Assembly: GCA_910577065.1 (NCBI GenBank)
Contig: CAJTLD010000093.1
Coordinates: forward strand, 901 to 8,032
Origin: an uncultured Lachnospiraceae bacterium
GTDB taxonomy: Bacteria > Bacillota > Clostridia > Lachnospirales > Lachnospiraceae
Reading direction: 5' to 3'
Length of the DNA stretch: 7,132 nt
This document shows, piece after piece, positions 6,053-7,132 of the stretch. Below the pieces are notes generated by a model. The model was not told where the DNA came from. It ran no database searches and saw only the letters and a program-made list of their open reading frames with translations. The position numbers and the translations under genes were made by a program. Positions within the stretch are counted from its first letter, which is position 1, and each line of letters starts with the position of its first letter.

Positions 6053-6063
6053 TACAAAAAACA
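6053..6063 (+). promoter_or_regulatory. Candidate antiterminator arm
   Basis: TACAAAAAACA at 6053-6063 is a perfect 11-nt complement of TGTTTTTTGTA at 6131-6141, the 3' side of the terminator-like hairpin that follows. Pairing the two would disrupt the upper part of that hairpin. The pairing is A-U rich, with only two G-C pairs, so it is weaker than the hairpin and would need help. The rest of 6033-6100 shows no convincing promoter and no gene. Confidence 0.3.
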
Positions 6064-6100
6064 AATAATTGAATACAAAACCGCTTAAGTTTCAGTTGTG

Positions 6101-6152
6101 AAAAAGTCGATATTAGAAATAGGGATTTCCTGTTTTTTGTATCGGCTTTTTT
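6101..6152 (+). terminator. Terminator-like hairpin abutting the response-regulator RBS
   Basis: A near-continuous hairpin. The outer stem pairs 6101-6112 (AAAAAGTCGATA) with 6140-6151 (one G-U pair). A 2x2 internal loop follows. The inner stem pairs 6115-6123 with 6129-6137 (two G-U pairs), closed by a GATTT loop. Its 3' side ends in TTTTTT (6147-6152). It is about 70 nt after the deacylase stop and could end that operon. However, GGAGG (6153-6157) of the response regulator starts on the very next base, so any transcript reaching that gene must cross this hairpin. Because of the A-run at its 5' foot it could also act on the minus strand. Confidence 0.7.
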
Positions 6153-6161
6153 GGAGGATAT

Positions 6162-6899
6162 ATGTTAAAGATAGCAGTTTGCGACGACGAAGAATGGATA
6201 CGTGAGCATCTCAAAACGGTTATATACCGGGAACTTCATATTACGGCGGATTTGTATGCGACCGGCGCGGCGCTCCTTGCGGCAGAGGATGTATATGACA
6301 TTTATATATTGGATATCTGTTTTAAAGAGGATGCGCCCGGCAGCCGGCCGGACGGTATGGAGACGGCTAAAAAGTTGCGCGCCCGTACGGACGCGGTCCT
6401 GATTTTTATTACGGCGCTAAAAGATTATGTATATGAAGCTTACGACGTGGAAGCATTCCAGTATCTGTTAAAGCCGGTTGATGAGAAAAAACTGGCGGAG
6501 ACGCTGCAAAAAGCCGCTGTAAAAGCCGGGAAAAAACAGGCGTCTGCGCCGCTTTTGATTCGGGCAAACGGCAGGAATTTTAACATTCCGGTAGAAGATA
6601 TTTTTTACGGGGAAAACGACGGCAGAAAAATTATCCTGCATACGAAAAGCGGTTCGTATACGTATTATGAAAAAATGGAATTGCTGGAACAAAAACTCGG
6701 GGATGGGTTTTTCCGATCGCATCGCGGTTTTTTGGTAAGCTTAAAGGAAGTGGCGGGGTATGACCGTATCAGCATTACGCTAAAGTGCGGCGATACCGTT
6801 TTTCTGGCAAAACAAAAATACGGTGATTTTGTGGAAGCATATATGGATTATCTGACGAAAGAAACGAATTATGGAGTTTGGGACAGGGAAGAGAAATGA
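6162..6899 (+). CDS. LytTR family response regulator (AgrA/LytR-like)
   Basis: A 245-residue two-component response regulator and DNA-binding transcription factor. The N-terminal receiver domain (about 2-118) has acidic pocket D8/D9, phospho-acceptor D51 (IYILD), T84, and K104 followed by P105. The loop after D51 is about six residues longer than the usual D-I-x-M-P-x-x-D-G spacing, with D64-G65 reached only after KEDAPGSRP. The C-terminal LytTR domain (about 132-236) contains LLIRANGRNFNIPVEDIFY and the typical FFRSHRGFLVSL. Family members bind tandem promoter repeats and control virulence, bacteriocin, competence or cell-wall genes. GGAGG at 6153-6157 is only 4 nt from the ATG and directly follows a terminator-like hairpin. 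The stop codon overlaps the next start (ATGA), showing translational coupling to a probable sensor gene. Confidence 0.94.
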   Translation: MLKIAVCDDEEWIREHLKTVIYRELHITADLYATGAALLAAEDVYDIYILDICFKEDAPGSRPDGMETAKKLRARTDAVLIFITALKDYVYEAYDVEAFQYLLKPVDEKKLAETLQKAAVKAGKKQASAPLLIRANGRNFNIPVEDIFYGENDGRKIILHTKSGSYTYYEKMELLEQKLGDGFFRSHRGFLVSLKEVAGYDRISITLKCGDTVFLAKQKYGDFVEAYMDYLTKETNYGVWDREEK

Positions 6900-7132
6900 A
6901 GGAAGCCTTATATTTTGCGGAAGATTTGATATGCTTTTCTGTGTATGGCGCGCTTTTGGCATATTTTTTAGAAGGGATGCTAAACAAGCGTTTTGCTGCA
7001 TGGGAACGCGCGGGAAGAAACGTGTGCAAGACGGAATTTTTTATGGCGCTGCAGTTTTGCGTTGTCCGTATGGCTTTTTCGTGGCTTCCTTATATGAAGC
7101 GGCTGATGTATGGGCAGGATATGATTGTGGTA
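6896..7132 (+). CDS. N-terminus of a membrane protein, probably the cognate sensor histidine kinase (truncated)
   Basis: Begins at ATG 6896, overlapping the response-regulator stop by 4 nt, with AGGGA (6885-6889) upstream. The 79 residues in the window are hydrophobic and aromatic, with likely membrane segments around residues 10-27 and 49-66 separated by a basic loop (KRFAAWERAGRN). This fits the multi-pass sensor part of the GHKL-type kinases that normally accompany LytTR regulators. The kinase domain itself would lie beyond the right edge, so the kinase assignment comes from context and not from visible motifs. Confidence 0.65.
   Translation, partial: MKEALYFAEDLICFSVYGALLAYFLEGMLNKRFAAWERAGRNVCKTEFFMALQFCVVRMAFSWLPYMKRLMYGQDMIVV

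Noticed and set aside
6080..6100. LytTR-type binding repeats (ACCGCTTAA and TCAGTTGTG) for autoregulation
   Set aside because: Each only partly fits the half-site pattern I remember, and their 12-nt offset does not match the usual period of about 21 nt.
6060..6125. Promoter for the response regulator between the deacylase and the hairpin
   Set aside because: TTGAAT (6069) and TTGTGA (6096) lack a believable -10 at 16-18 nt, so no promoter could be called.
1..7132. tRNA, rRNA, CRISPR array, insertion sequence or integrase site
   Set aside because: No cloverleaf-like segment, regularly spaced repeats, transposase motifs or flanking direct repeats were seen by eye.

Overview
The window looks like chromosomal DNA of an anaerobic Firmicute, most likely class Clostridia and probably Lachnospiraceae. 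The evidence is strong GGAGG-type ribosome binding sites, vegetative sigma-factor promoters close to consensus, a stand-alone ilvN followed by ilvC, a LacX-type epimerase, a YbaK/EbsC-type deacylase and a LytTR response regulator, all on the + strand. The family-level placement is inference from gene content and style, not from a search.

Left part (1-2021): a tightly packed, visibly AT-richer block. It holds the 3' end of an unidentified gene, a SMC/ABC-like AAA ATPase of the DUF3696 type, and a 284-residue protein of unknown family starting 1 nt after the ATPase stop. The architecture (ATPase plus unknown partner, transferred-looking composition, next to housekeeping genes) resembles an accessory, possibly anti-phage, cassette. 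This is the part of the window most likely to hold something undescribed.

Middle part (2022-3709): an ilvN-ilvC operon for branched-chain amino acid synthesis (acetolactate synthase regulatory subunit and ketol-acid reductoisomerase). It has its own extended -10 promoter squeezed between the cassette stop codon and ilvN, and a very strong intrinsic terminator after ilvC. No ilvB lies in the window.

Right-middle part (3710-6032): a short-chain dehydrogenase/reductase driven by a perfect-consensus promoter (TTGACA-17-TATAAT) with a leader of about 90 nt. A second probable promoter then drives an aldose 1-epimerase-like gene followed by a YbaK/ProX-type aminoacyl-tRNA deacylase. The SDR is collinear with bile-acid 3-alpha-hydroxysteroid dehydrogenase (BaiA) as I remember it, but no bai genes are nearby.

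Right end (6033-7132): a LytTR-family response regulator overlaps by 4 nt the start of a membrane-protein gene cut by the window edge, probably its sensor kinase. The regulator's ribosome binding site directly abuts a terminator-like hairpin, and an upstream 11-nt segment is perfectly complementary to the 3' side of that hairpin. This is a candidate attenuation switch.

No tRNA, rRNA, CRISPR array, insertion sequence or attachment site was seen.
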